15,035 nt of DNA from Bacteroidales bacterium UBA4230 (GCA_002395605.1 DGXO01000007.1:11316-26350), one strand, 5' to 3'. Counted from the first letter of the stretch, positions 1 to 6,979 are shown. Translations and numbers: made by a program. Notes: generated from the letters alone by a model not told the origin.

Positions 1-519
1 GTGTGCGCGGTGAGCCGTGCCGAAGGCGTCGTTGATGTAGCAGTCGGCGTAGCTTGCGAGAGTCTTGACGAACTCCTTCTGGGAGGCCTTTACGGCAGCC
101 TTTGCAGCCTTCTTCTCTTCATCGGTGGCGTCCTCTGCGAGACCGCGGGGTTTGCCTTCTTCCTCTGCGTAGTAGCGGAGGTTTTCAAGGAGGAGAACCT
201 CACCGGGCTTAAGGGCGTCGGCCTGGGCCTTTGCCTTCTGGCAGTCCTCTGCAAACTGTACGGGAACGCCCAGGCATTCGGAAACGCGGCCAACAATGTG
301 CTTGAGGCTGAACTTGGGGTCTACCTTCTTGGGACGGCCGAGGTGGGACATGATGATGAGGGAACCGCCTTCTGCAAGAACTTTCTTGAGGGTGGGCATG
401 GCCCTGCGGATACGGGTGTCATCGGTAATCTCGAAGTTTTCGTTGAGGGGAACGTTGAAATCTACGCGTACAATGGCCCTTTTGCCGGCGAAATTGTACT
501 TGTCAATGAATTGTTGCAT
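1..519 (-). CDS. pgk: Phosphoglycerate kinase, N-terminal part (cut by window edge)
   Basis: Glycolytic enzyme that interconverts 1,3-bisphosphoglycerate + ADP and 3-phosphoglycerate + ATP in the cytoplasm. The first 173 codons are present, roughly 40% of a normal ~400-420 residue PGK. The reverse strand translates to a start MQQFIDKYNFAGKRA, followed by the substrate-binding motif RVDFNVPL (about residues 18-25), SHLGRPKK, and LLLENLRYY, ending at YINDAFGTAHRAH, all classic N-domain PGK signatures. A Lys/Ala-rich insertion lies between LRYY and the YINDAFG motif; I recall similar insertions in Bacteroidota PGKs. The ATG at 517-519 is preceded by an A/T-rich leader with no Shine-Dalgarno. The gene is transcribed away from the methyltransferase gene from a 69-bp divergent intergenic region. 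Identity is secure; only the C-terminal half is missing. Confidence 0.96.
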   Translation of the reverse strand, partial: MQQFIDKYNFAGKRAIVRVDFNVPLNENFEITDDTRIRRAMPTLKKVLAEGGSLIIMSHLGRPKKVDPKFSLKHIVGRVSECLGVPVQFAEDCQKAKAQADALKPGEVLLLENLRYYAEEEGKPRGLAEDATDEEKKAAKAAVKASQKEFVKTLASYADCYINDAFGTAHRAH

Positions 520-536
520 TTGTATAGTAATAATAG

Positions 537-569
537 TTTGTTTCCAGTCTGCAAATTTAACTATCTTTG
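537..569 (+). promoter_or_regulatory. Methyltransferase gene promoter (Bacteroidota type)
   Basis: TTTG at 537-540, a 21-bp spacer and TATCTTTG at 562-569 fit the Bacteroidota consensus. The -7 box ends 19 nt before the ATG at 589. The element is interleaved with the oppositely directed pgk promoter, so the two polymerases would compete for the same DNA. Confidence 0.6.
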
Positions 570-582
570 CAGAAAAATCAAA
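552..582 (-). promoter_or_regulatory. pgk promoter (Bacteroidota type)
   Basis: Read on the minus strand, TTTG (579-582) is followed after 19 bp by TAAATTTG (552-559), matching the Bacteroidota -33/-7 pattern TTTG-N19-21-TAnnTTTG. It would start transcription about 25-30 nt before the pgk ATG. It overlaps the divergent promoter of the methyltransferase gene. The motif match is direct; function is inferred. Confidence 0.6.
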
Positions 583-588
583 AAGAGA

Positions 589-1536
589 ATGGCCGTAGAA
601 TTCCCCGCAAGTTATTGGAAAGACTATGAGCTCCTGGACTCTGGAAACTCAGAAAAGCTGGAGCGTTTTGGAAAGTATGTGCTGCGCCGTCCGGAGCCAA
701 AGGCCCTGTGGGCTCCTTCCATGCCTGAGGCCGATTGGAAGCGCCTCACCCACGTTGTCTTCAAGCCTGGTGCCGGATTCGGCAAAGCAGGCAAGGAAGA
801 CAGCGGCACATGGGAGCGTTCCAAAAAGATGGAAGACCAGTGGGGGATTGTGTATAACGGCGCCCAGGACCCTGAGACCCACGCCGCCAGTGACCTTCAC
901 CTGAGCCTGCGCCTTGGCCTTACATCCTTCAAGCATGTGGGCGTGTTCCCGGAACAGGCTCCCAACTGGGAATTCATCTACAGGGAGACATCCCGCCTTG
1001 CACGCATCCACAAGGCAAACGGCCTTCCCGCCCCCAAGGTGCTTAACCTTTTTGCCTATACGGGCGCCGCGTCCCTTGCCGCCAAGTGCGCCGGGGCCGA
1101 TGTCACCCATCTTGACTCCGTGCGCCAGGTTGTCACCTGGGCCCGTGAAAACATGGAAAGAAGCGGCCTGGACGGCATCCGCTGGGTTGTGGAAGACGCC
1201 CTCAAGTTTGCAAAGCGTGAGGCCAAACGCGGCAACAAATACGACGGCATCATCCTGGACCCTCCCGCATACGGCCATGGCCCGGACGGCGAAAAGTGGA
1301 AGCTGGACGAACTCCTCTTCGGCCTGCTGCAAAACGTGGCCGCAATACTCTCGGAGCGGGATTCCTTCATGGTTCTCAATCTCTATTCCAACGGCTACAG
1401 CGCCGCCCTTGGCGAAACCGTTGTGCGTGAGGCCTTCCACGGCGCCTTCAAGGAAATGACTTCCGGGGAGCTCGCTTTCAATGACTCTTTCGGCAAGGTG
1501 CTCCCTCTCTCCATTTACGTACGACTAAAGCGCTAA
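589..1536 (+). CDS. Class I SAM-dependent methyltransferase, COG1092/RlmI-like
   Basis: 315 residues. Probable S-adenosylmethionine-dependent RNA (rRNA) methyltransferase. The Rossmann-fold SAM-binding motif I is VLNLFAYTGAAS (about 151-162), followed by the acidic end of strand 2 (THLDSV, 173-178), and a motif IV DPPAYG (224-229) of the kind found in RlmI/RlmK-type and other COG1092 enzymes. The N-terminal ~130 residues have family-like features (WGIVYNGA, HVGVFPEQAPNWEF), but I see no clear PUA domain at the very start, so this is the shorter variant common in Bacteroidota. The reading frame is open back to position 1, but that upstream part is antisense to pgk. I chose ATG 589 because it is the first start after the TATCTTTG promoter. 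The substrate cannot be named from sequence. It is followed 45 bp later by the RNase R gene, which has its own promoter-like box. Confidence 0.85.
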   Translation: MAVEFPASYWKDYELLDSGNSEKLERFGKYVLRRPEPKALWAPSMPEADWKRLTHVVFKPGAGFGKAGKEDSGTWERSKKMEDQWGIVYNGAQDPETHAASDLHLSLRLGLTSFKHVGVFPEQAPNWEFIYRETSRLARIHKANGLPAPKVLNLFAYTGAASLAAKCAGADVTHLDSVRQVVTWARENMERSGLDGIRWVVEDALKFAKREAKRGNKYDGIILDPPAYGHGPDGEKWKLDELLFGLLQNVAAILSERDSFMVLNLYSNGYSAALGETVVREAFHGAFKEMTSGELAFNDSFGKVLPLSIYVRLKR

Positions 1537-1553
1537 GATGACGTTTTTTTGCG

Positions 1554-1561
1554 TATCTTTG
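1554..1561 (+). promoter_or_regulatory. -7 box upstream of RNase R gene
   Basis: TATCTTTG lies 20 nt before the ATG at 1582, inside the 45-bp gap after the methyltransferase stop. No convincing TTTG -33 box is seen 19-21 bp upstream, so this may be a weak promoter, or the two genes may be partly co-transcribed. Confidence 0.45.
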
Positions 1562-1581
1562 TGTAAGTTAATACTGTTGTT

Positions 1582-3582
1582 ATGTCAAGAAAAAGGCGAG
1601 GAGGCAGCCAGAAAAGGGCCCGCAGCCAGGAGAAAAAATCCAAAAAGAGAATTGTTCCGGAATATGTAGGAACGGCCATGATGTCCCGTGAGGGATTTAT
1701 CTTCGTGAGGGTTGAAGGCCAGGAGGAAGACATCTTTGTGAAGGCTTCAAAAACCCGCGGGGCGCTGCACGGAGACACCGTGAGGGTGGCCGTGACCCAG
1801 GAGAGGAAGGGTCAGGCCAAGCGCCGCAGCGGCGAAATCATCGCCATTCTGGAGCGCTCCAACAAGCCTTTTGTGGGCATACTCCATATTGTGGGCAAGC
1901 AGGCCTGGGTGCTCATGAGCTCCAAGACCATGCCCTACGACATATCCGTCCCGGTGCCGGAAGGCGCTCAGAAGGGCATGAAGGTGGCAGCGGTTGTAGA
2001 TGGCTGGGAGAAGGGCGGCGGCCCCGTGGGTCACGTGGTAGACGTCCTTGGCATGCCCGGAGAGAACGAGACCGAAATGCATGCCATCCTTGCCGAATTC
2101 GGCCTGCCGTACCGCTTCACCCCCGAGGTTGAAAACGCCGCCGACAAAATTCCCGACGAAATTACGGACAAGGACAGGAAGGGCCGAAAAGACTTCCGCA
2201 ACACCCTCACTTTCACCATAGACCCCACGGACGCCAAGGACTTTGACGACGCCCTCAGCTTCAAAAAACTCCCGGATGGCAACTACGAGGTTGGTGTACA
2301 CATTGCCGATGTAACATATTACGTGGAGCCCGGAACGCCCGTGGACAAAGAGGCCCAGGAGCGCGGAACATCCGTCTATCTTGTCGACCGCACCGTGCCC
2401 ATGCTTCCGGAAAAACTCTCCAACAAGCTTTGCTCCCTGCGTCCCGGAGAAGAGAAACTGACTTTCTCCACGGTGTTTGTGATAACCCCGCTTGGAAGGA
2501 TAGTGGAGCAGTGGTTCGGCCGCACAAACATAATTTCCGACTACAGGTTCGACTACGAAAAAGCCCAGTCCATAATTGAAGGAGCAAAGCCGGAAGACGT
2601 GCCCGAGGATATCCAGGAGGCCATTCTTATCCTCAATAAACTGGCCCTCAAGTTCCGCGCAAAGCGCTTCAAGAACGGCGCCGTGAACTTCGAGCGCCCG
2701 GAAATGAAGGTGGACATAGACAAGGACGGAAAGCCCATCGGCGTGCACCAGAAACTTTCGGCCGAAGCCAACTGGCTCATTGAGGAGTTCATGCTCCTCG
2801 CCAACCGCACGGTGGCCGAATGGGTTGGAAAGTCAAAGCGCACCTTTGTGTACCGCGTGCACGACGAACCCAACATGGAGAAACTGGCCGGCCTCAGGGA
2901 CTTCGCGGGGCACTTCGGCTACAAGATGGGACCGCTGGACGGAGGCAAGGACATTGCCCAGGCCCTCAACGGACTCATGGTGGAAGCCAAGGACAAGCCG
3001 GAGCTTGGCGCCATCCAGATCCTGGCGCTGCGTTCTATGGCAAAAGCCTGCTACTCAGTGGATAATATCGGCCACTACGGCCTTGCATTCCCCTATTATA
3101 CGCACTTCACTTCACCCATCCGCCGGTATCCGGACATGATGGTGCACAGGCTCCTTGCGCAGTATCTCCGCAAGGGCCCCAACGCAGATTCTATGTACTA
3201 TGCCCAGCAGTGCAAACATGCCTCCGAGCGTGAGGTTGTGGCCGCCGAGGCCGAACGCGAGAGCATAAAGTACAAGCTTGTGGAGTTCATGCAGGACAAG
3301 ATTGGGCAGGAGTTTGACGGCCATGTATCCGGCGTCACCGAATGGGGCGTCTACGTGGAAATTGAGCCCACCAAGATTGAGGGCATGATTCCCTACCGCA
3401 CCATCAAAGGGGACTTCTTCATCTTTGATGAGGACCACTACAGGGCCGTGGGCAAACGCACCCACAAGTCCATACGCCTTGGAGACCCCCTGCGCATACG
3501 CGTAAAAGGGACTTCACTTGAGATGAAGACCCTTGACTACGAACTAATCGAGGAAGACTACTTTACCACACGCAGCCTGTAA
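1582..3582 (+). CDS. rnr: Ribonuclease R (3'-5' exoribonuclease, RNB family)
   Basis: 666 residues. Processive 3'-to-5' exoribonuclease that degrades structured RNA and acts in RNA quality control. The N-terminus is strongly basic (KRRGGSQKRARSQEKKSKKR). Cold-shock/OB-like domains occupy about 27-165 (GFIFVR and related segments). The RNB catalytic domain begins near 208 with FTIDPTDAKDFDDA (211-224), carrying the Mg-binding aspartates D214, D220, D222 and D223, then DRTVPMLPEKLSNKLCSL (269-286) and YTHFTSPIRRYPDMMVHR (506-523). A C-terminal S1 RNA-binding domain (about 575-655; GHVSGVTEWGVYVEI) is complete. Length is somewhat below that of E. coli RNase R but usual for Bacteroidota. No basic tail follows the S1 domain. 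The last 25 bp overlap the convergent porin gene. Start ATG 1582 follows a TATCTTTG box. Confidence 0.95.
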   Translation: MSRKRRGGSQKRARSQEKKSKKRIVPEYVGTAMMSREGFIFVRVEGQEEDIFVKASKTRGALHGDTVRVAVTQERKGQAKRRSGEIIAILERSNKPFVGILHIVGKQAWVLMSSKTMPYDISVPVPEGAQKGMKVAAVVDGWEKGGGPVGHVVDVLGMPGENETEMHAILAEFGLPYRFTPEVENAADKIPDEITDKDRKGRKDFRNTLTFTIDPTDAKDFDDALSFKKLPDGNYEVGVHIADVTYYVEPGTPVDKEAQERGTSVYLVDRTVPMLPEKLSNKLCSLRPGEEKLTFSTVFVITPLGRIVEQWFGRTNIISDYRFDYEKAQSIIEGAKPEDVPEDIQEAILILNKLALKFRAKRFKNGAVNFERPEMKVDIDKDGKPIGVHQKLSAEANWLIEEFMLLANRTVAEWVGKSKRTFVYRVHDEPNMEKLAGLRDFAGHFGYKMGPLDGGKDIAQALNGLMVEAKDKPELGAIQILALRSMAKACYSVDNIGHYGLAFPYYTHFTSPIRRYPDMMVHRLLAQYLRKGPNADSMYYAQQCKHASEREVVAAEAERESIKYKLVEFMQDKIGQEFDGHVSGVTEWGVYVEIEPTKIEGMIPYRTIKGDFFIFDEDHYRAVGKRTHKSIRLGDPLRIRVKGTSLEMKTLDYELIEEDYFTTRSL

Positions 3583-4517
3583 GTGAGGCCGAATGTGATG
3601 TTGGCGCGGTTTCTCACCCTGGAATCCCACCACGCCACGGCGTGAAACCTGAGGTCGTTGTTTTTAAGCGGGAAGAACTCCACTCCGCCGCCCATGATAT
3701 ACGTGCAGGAATTCTCCGGCACCAGGACGTCGTAGACATCGCCTTTGTTGTAATCCAAGGAGCCCTTTGCAAACACGGAAACCACCGGCAGTTTGTATTC
3801 CAGCTTGAGGATTGCCGAATAGTTCGCGGGCAAAACCTGCACCTTTGTGCTGCTGCGGTACATAAGGTCAAGCTCCGTAGCAAAATTGCCCGCAGTAAAC
3901 CTGTTGCCAAGCCCGGTCATGAGGAATCCGTTGTGTTCAGGGTCGTCCATCCAGTTTACGCTCCAGATGGTATGCCACCAGGGCGCAAACCTGCCGGTCC
4001 AGAAAAGGGCGGTGTGGAACAGATTGCTGTACCCGAAGCCAAGCGGAGACTGCGTAACCTGTGCCGTAAGGGTGTTCTCCGGGTTTATCTTGAAAATCAC
4101 GTTGCCGCCAAGGGCATAGACGTCCGGAAAACGGTCTGCGAAAACTCCCCAGTAATAGAGGTCTATGGGGGCGTCGTCAAATTCATAGCCGCCCACAACC
4201 ACGGGAATCTTACCTCCCTGCAGCGCCCAGCGCTCATTGATATCCCACCTGAGCCAGATGTGGTCCGTGGCATTGAGCGGAATGCCCTGCTTGTAGAAAG
4301 GCTTGTTGAAGCGTTGTCTCCAATAGTAGGTTATGTTTGGGCCGATATTACCCTCAAGGATAACATTCACGAAGTCTGCGGAGAACGCTCCGTCATATTT
4401 GCCTCCGGCAATGGCGGCTCCGTAGCCCAGCCTGGTTTCTCCGTAGAGTTGTTTCACCTGTGCAAAAGCCGGTGAAATGGTCAGTAGTAATAGTGTGGTT
4501 AAAAGAAAGCGTTTCAT
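3558..4517 (-). CDS. Outer-membrane porin, phosphate-selective porin O/P-like
   Basis: 319 residues. Predicted outer-membrane beta-barrel of the kind annotated in Bacteroidota as phosphate-selective porin O/P (PF07396-like). A clear signal peptide MKRFLLTTLLLLTISPAFA is present with cleavage expected before or near Q20. The mature part is rich in alternating, aromatic-ended amphipathic strands (ITYYWRQRF, HIWLRWDINERWALQGGK, DLYYWGVFADRF, WHTIWSVNWMDD, LRFHAVAWWD) and ends in a short basic tail after GLTYRLRVVK rather than the canonical terminal Phe. GGKIPVVVGGYEFDDAPID is typical of the family. The ATG at 4515-4517 is chosen because it opens the signal peptide and lies 8 nt after TATCTTTG; the open frame continues further upstream only through repeat element A. 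Substrate is unknown, so the phosphate label is family-level only. Confidence 0.75.
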   Translation of the reverse strand: MKRFLLTTLLLLTISPAFAQVKQLYGETRLGYGAAIAGGKYDGAFSADFVNVILEGNIGPNITYYWRQRFNKPFYKQGIPLNATDHIWLRWDINERWALQGGKIPVVVGGYEFDDAPIDLYYWGVFADRFPDVYALGGNVIFKINPENTLTAQVTQSPLGFGYSNLFHTALFWTGRFAPWWHTIWSVNWMDDPEHNGFLMTGLGNRFTAGNFATELDLMYRSSTKVQVLPANYSAILKLEYKLPVVSVFAKGSLDYNKGDVYDVLVPENSCTYIMGGGVEFFPLKNNDLRFHAVAWWDSRVRNRANITFGLTYRLRVVK

Positions 4518-4525
4518 AGCAGGCA

Positions 4526-4533
4526 CAAAGATA
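4526..4533 (-). promoter_or_regulatory. -7 box of porin gene
   Basis: TATCTTTG on the minus strand with only 8 nt between the box and the ATG, so the transcript would be leaderless or nearly so. No good TTTG is seen at the -33 spacing. The box adjoins the end of repeat element A. Confidence 0.6.
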
Positions 4534-4549
4534 CGCAATTTTTGGCAGA

Positions 4550-4681
4550 TAAGCATCCCCGTGTTGCCGGTTCCGGGCTGGAATGTTGCATCTCCTTGGC
4601 TTGGATGTTGCAGGTGCTGCCACGGACTGTCGCAGGTCTCGTGCCGGGATGTCGCAGGTGCTGCCACGGACTGTCGCAGGT
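4550..4681 (-). repeat. Proximal 22-bp tandem array, copy A (6 units)
   Basis: Six head-to-tail units of exactly 22 bp (boundaries 4550, 4572, 4594, 4616, 4638, 4660). On the minus strand units begin ACCTGCRACA and alternate between two types (ending GGCACGAG or GTGGCAGC), giving a 44-bp higher-order period. The three units nearest the porin promoter are degenerate. Confidence 0.85.
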
Positions 4682-4696
4682 CTGCAAAAAATAGCT

Positions 4697-4743
4697 GAAC
4701 TGCGACGGTTTTTTGCGTCAAAGGCCGATTTGCGTCGCAGTTC
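4697..4743 (-). repeat. Central hairpin, copy A
   Basis: GAACTGCGACG (4697-4707) and CGTCGCAGTTC (4733-4743) form a perfect 11-bp stem around a 25-nt loop. The octamer TTTGCGTC occurs twice, at 4712-4719 in the loop and 4729-4736 running into the stem. The same stem and loop length occur in copies B and C. Confidence 0.8.
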
Positions 4744-4758
4744 GGCCGAAAAACACAG

Positions 4759-4858
4759 ACTCGCGACGTTTCGGCACCGGACCTGCGACATTCTGGTATC
4801 TGACCTGCGTAATATTGACATCTGACCTGCTACATTCTGGCATCTGACCTGCAATAAG
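4759..4858 (+). repeat. Distal 22-bp array, copy A (4 units plus a partial)
   Basis: Units start at 4759, 4781, 4803 and 4825, with a partial unit from 4847. Core ACCTGCGACATT is the same as in the proximal array but lies on the opposite strand, so the two arrays are inverted around the central hairpin. The first unit (ACTCGCGACG) is the most divergent. Confidence 0.8.
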
Positions 4859-4866
4859 GGCCATAT

Positions 4867-4948
4867 GTTTACACAAAAATGGCCATTCCCGTGTAACGCG
4901 CGGCCCAAAAGGCTTTTGATTACACAAAAACGGCCAAAAACGTGTTAA
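4867..4948. repeat. Two imperfect GTGTAA palindromes, copy A
   Basis: GTTTACAC (4867-4874) and GTGTAAC (4891-4897) flank the palindromic centre AATGGCCATT. A second site has TTACAC (4920-4925) and GTGTTAA (4942-4948) around a GGCC centre. Both are present in B and C. Confidence 0.6.
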
Positions 4949-4949
4949 C

Positions 4950-5120
4950 ATCTGCCCCGCACTGGCGCATTGCCCCCCGCTCTATTGTAATGCCGTGCGG
5001 GTGGAGGTTAAGTGGCAGATTACAAGGCGCTTACCGGATTGTTTGGGAAAACCGGTAATCCCAAAGAAACGCGTAACGGGCTGTGTGTCAGTGATATAGC
5101 CTCCACTGCCACGGCATTAC
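4950..5120 (-). repeat. Inverted-repeat core, copy A
   Basis: GTAATGCCGTG (4987-4997) pairs with CACGGCATTAC (5110-5120), and across a 4x4 internal loop TGGAGG (5002-5007) pairs with CCTCCA (5100-5105). Inside lies TTACCGG (5031-5037) / CCGGTAA (5052-5058). A competing set pairs ATCTGCC (4950-4956) with GGCAGAT (5014-5020) and CCGCAC (4957-4962) with GTGCGG (4995-5000). Confidence 0.75.
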
Positions 5121-5223
5121 GTAAGAGGGGACCGGCATTACGTAAGAGCGGGGCCGGCGGTATGCGAGGAGGGCGGGTGGCGATGCTGGTGCTGGTGGTG
5201 ACAGTGGAGGTTAAGTTGCTCAT
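5020..5223 (-). other. Short open frame conserved in the repeat, copy A (67 codons, doubtful gene)
   Basis: Starts MSNLTST, passes through a Thr/Ala-rich segment encoded by the microsatellite, then RIPPAP and NAVAVEAISLTHSPL, ending VFPNNPVSAL. The same frame is open in copies B and C, with length differences that are multiples of three. Substitutions among the copies are not clearly biased to synonymous sites, there is no recognisable domain, and no promoter or RBS is seen, so translation is unproven. Confidence 0.2.
5165..5211. repeat. GGTGGCGGT-type microsatellite, copy A (short)
   Basis: Degenerate GGT/GCT/GGC triplet repeat, much shorter than in copies B and C. It is followed by GTGGAGGTTAAG (also present at 5001-5012), so the core is flanked by a 12-bp direct repeat. 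Confidence 0.6.
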
Positions 5224-5231
5224 TGTTAAGC

Positions 5232-5281
5232 GTTTACAAAATAGTCTACCGGAAAAATTTCTGGTAGACTATTGCATAAAC
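5232..5281 (-). terminator. Boundary hairpin, copy A
   Basis: Stem ATAGTCTACC (5241-5250) with GGTAGACTAT (5263-5272), extended in the A/T-rich centre, with weaker outer pairing GTTTA/TAAAC. It lies 55 nt beyond the S41 stop on the minus strand. It could terminate S41 transcription, but no U-tract follows the stem, so a terminator role is only a possibility. Confidence 0.45.
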
Positions 5282-5335
5282 ATCTGGCAACCAGCACCTT
5301 GGCTTGCACCGCCAGGGGAGAAAAATAGAGGGGAG

Positions 5336-6934
5336 TTAGATGGATGGCTTCTGGAGGGCTTCGTGGAGCTGGTCGTCGTAGCGAAGGCGCACCTTGATGC
5401 CGGCTTCCTGGAAGTAGTAGCGCACGGCTATCTCTTCCTCAATAAACGGCACAATCTCGTCTTTTTTGAGCCTGAGGAAGGTGTCCTTATCCATCTCCAG
5501 GGACTTCTCAAGGGCGTCCAGCTGGGATGCCATTGCGCCTGCCAGGCCGTCTTCTTCCAGGGTCTTTTTCATTTCGTCGAACATGGCACGGGCGCTGGAG
5601 CGGAAGTCAAACTCCTTGTCATGTGCAAAGGCAACAAAGTCTTCATAATCCGTGAAATGGAAATCGTCCACCGCCGGAATTGACTCATGCTCACGGACAT
5701 ATTTCATTGCGTACTGGTCTACAATGCCGCCAAGCACCAGGGAGTAAGTGAGGCGGGAATAGCGGTGGGGCTTCACTTCGAAGTCCGGGGTGATTCCGCC
5801 GCCGTCACGGACAATTCGGCCCCCGGCGGTCTTGAACTCATGGGTGAGGGAATCCGGGATATGGCCCACAGAGCCGTCTTCGTTGCGATGGGAGTAGTCA
5901 ATGGCCTGCACGCACCTTCCGGAAGGAGTGTAATACTTTGAGGTTGTGACCTTTAACTGGCCGTCGTAGGGCAGCGGACGGATGCTCTGCACAAGCCCCT
6001 TCCCGTATGTGCGGGTGCCGATTATGGTAGCTCTGTCGTAGTCCTGGAGCGCTCCGGAAACAATTTCCGAGGCCGATGCACTGGCCGAATCTACCAGCAC
6101 CACTATGGGTAACTTGGTGTCAAGCGGCTCCGTGGAGGTCTTGTAGGATGTTTCCCCGCCGGTTCGGCCTTTTGCGGTAACCACAACCGAGCCCCTGGGG
6201 ACAAACAATGAGACAATGTTCACGGCTTCCGAGAGCACGCCGCCGCCGTTGCCCCTGAGGTCCAGGACAAGGCGCTTCATGCCCTGCTTCTTGAGGGAGA
6301 TGACGGCGTCACGGATGCCCTGGCCCACGCCTTCGGTGAATTTGGAGAGCATTATGTAGCCATCGGCCTCATTGAGCATTCCGGTATATTCTATGGAGGG
6401 GAGCACTATGCGCTCACGCTTCACTTTAACGTCTACCATTTCACCGGAGAGTTTCTTCACGTGGAAAACCACTTCCGTGCCGGGCTTTCCGCGCATCTTT
6501 TCCGTGCACTCTCCGCTTTCAAGGCCGTGTGTGGACACGCCGTCAATGAGCTCGATTTCGTCTCCGCACCTGAGTCCTGCGCGGGCGGCGGGAGAGTCCT
6601 TGTAGGGCTCGTTGATAATGACGTTTCCATTGATGTCCGGCTTGTAGATGATGGCCCCTATGCCGCCATAGGCACTTGTGAGCATCATCTGGAAGTTCTC
6701 CTGCTCCTCTTCCGGAACATACACGGTATATGGATCCAGCGCATCCAGCATGGCATCCACGGCGGCGCGCTCGATTCGGCCCACCTCCAGGGAATCCACG
6801 TAAGAGCGGCTGAGTTCCTTGAGGATGGCGTTATGGACTTCTACCCATTTGCCCAGCGTGAACTGACGGGACTGGGCGCTTGCCGGGGCCACTGCGAGGG
6901 CCACCAGCACAACTATAACTGCAAATCGTTTCAT
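5336..6934 (-). CDS. S41-family C-terminal-processing peptidase (CtpA/Prc-like)
   Basis: 532 residues. Periplasmic serine protease of the tail-specific protease family. Signal peptide MKRFAVIVVLVALAVAPASA (1-20). An N-terminal helical region (ELSRSYVDSLE, AMLDALDPYTVYV) leads into a PDZ domain (about 85-172, containing YGGIGAII and SPAARAGLRCGDEI). The S41 core has DLRGNGGG (225-232), the serine nucleophile segment SASASASE (283-290) and the lysine of TYGKG (K312), so both members of the Ser-Lys dyad are present. The C-terminal ~130 residues form a charged helical extension typical of Bacteroidota homologues. The ATG at 6932-6934 is chosen because it opens the signal peptide and lies 8 nt from TATCTTTG; the longer open frame upstream is antisense to rdgB. 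It is divergently transcribed from rdgB and followed by repeat element A. Confidence 0.93.
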   Translation of the reverse strand: MKRFAVIVVLVALAVAPASAQSRQFTLGKWVEVHNAILKELSRSYVDSLEVGRIERAAVDAMLDALDPYTVYVPEEEQENFQMMLTSAYGGIGAIIYKPDINGNVIINEPYKDSPAARAGLRCGDEIELIDGVSTHGLESGECTEKMRGKPGTEVVFHVKKLSGEMVDVKVKRERIVLPSIEYTGMLNEADGYIMLSKFTEGVGQGIRDAVISLKKQGMKRLVLDLRGNGGGVLSEAVNIVSLFVPRGSVVVTAKGRTGGETSYKTSTEPLDTKLPIVVLVDSASASASEIVSGALQDYDRATIIGTRTYGKGLVQSIRPLPYDGQLKVTTSKYYTPSGRCVQAIDYSHRNEDGSVGHIPDSLTHEFKTAGGRIVRDGGGITPDFEVKPHRYSRLTYSLVLGGIVDQYAMKYVREHESIPAVDDFHFTDYEDFVAFAHDKEFDFRSSARAMFDEMKKTLEEDGLAGAMASQLDALEKSLEMDKDTFLRLKKDEIVPFIEEEIAVRYYFQEAGIKVRLRYDDQLHEALQKPSI

Positions 6935-6942
6935 ACGGTAGG

Positions 6943-6971
6943 CAAAGATAGCAAAAATAGTGCTATCTTTG
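6943..6971. promoter_or_regulatory. Palindromic divergent promoters of S41 peptidase and rdgB
   Basis: CAAAGATAGCA (6943-6953) and TGCTATCTTTG (6961-6971) form a perfect 11-bp inverted repeat around 7 bp. Each arm is one gene's -7 box (TATCTTTG), and each box is exactly 8 nt from its ATG (6934 on minus, 6980 on plus). Clear TTTG -33 boxes are not seen. Confidence 0.7.
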
Positions 6972-6979
6972 CGGCCGAG

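Larger units (their letters stand above)
4534..5335 (-). repeat. Complex intergenic repeat element, copy A
   Basis: About 0.8 kb of gene-free DNA between the S41 peptidase stop and the porin -7 box. It is closely related along most of its length to copies B (8282-9038, opposite strand) and C (11339-12151). Over 4863-5037, for example, A and C differ at only a few positions. Read on the minus strand it contains in order: conserved GGCGGTGCAAGCC (5301-5313), boundary hairpin, microsatellite, inverted-repeat core, two GTGTAA palindromes, distal 22-bp array, central hairpin, proximal 22-bp array. No transposase or recognisable protein domain is encoded. Precise ends are uncertain by about 20 bp. 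Confidence 0.9.

Noticed and set aside
1..588. Long plus-strand open frame running from position 1 into the methyltransferase gene
   Set aside because: It is antisense to clear pgk coding sequence, and the promoter and family start place the methyltransferase ATG at 589.
649..1440. 263-codon minus-strand open frame antisense to the methyltransferase gene
   Set aside because: It is a shadow of a well-supported gene, with no recognisable domain.
1747..2748. 333-codon minus-strand open frame antisense to rnr
   Set aside because: It lies wholly within RNase R catalytic coding sequence and has no domain features; high GC explains the open frame.
3642..4475. 277-codon plus-strand open frame antisense to the porin gene
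   Set aside because: The minus strand has a signal peptide and porin-like strands; the plus frame has neither a start signal nor a domain.
4550..4681. CRISPR array
   Set aside because: The 22-bp units are directly adjacent with no unique spacers, and no cas genes are present.
4393..4951. Overlapping open frames inside element A (for example one with SLCFSAELRRKSAFDAK) that recur in B and C
   Set aside because: The 22-bp units rotate through all three frames and contain few stops, so open frames arise automatically. No domain, promoter or consistent start is seen, and the frames run into different frames of the downstream genes.
4534..5335. Insertion sequence
   Set aside because: No transposase, no clear terminal inverted repeats, and no target-site duplication could be identified at the copy ends.
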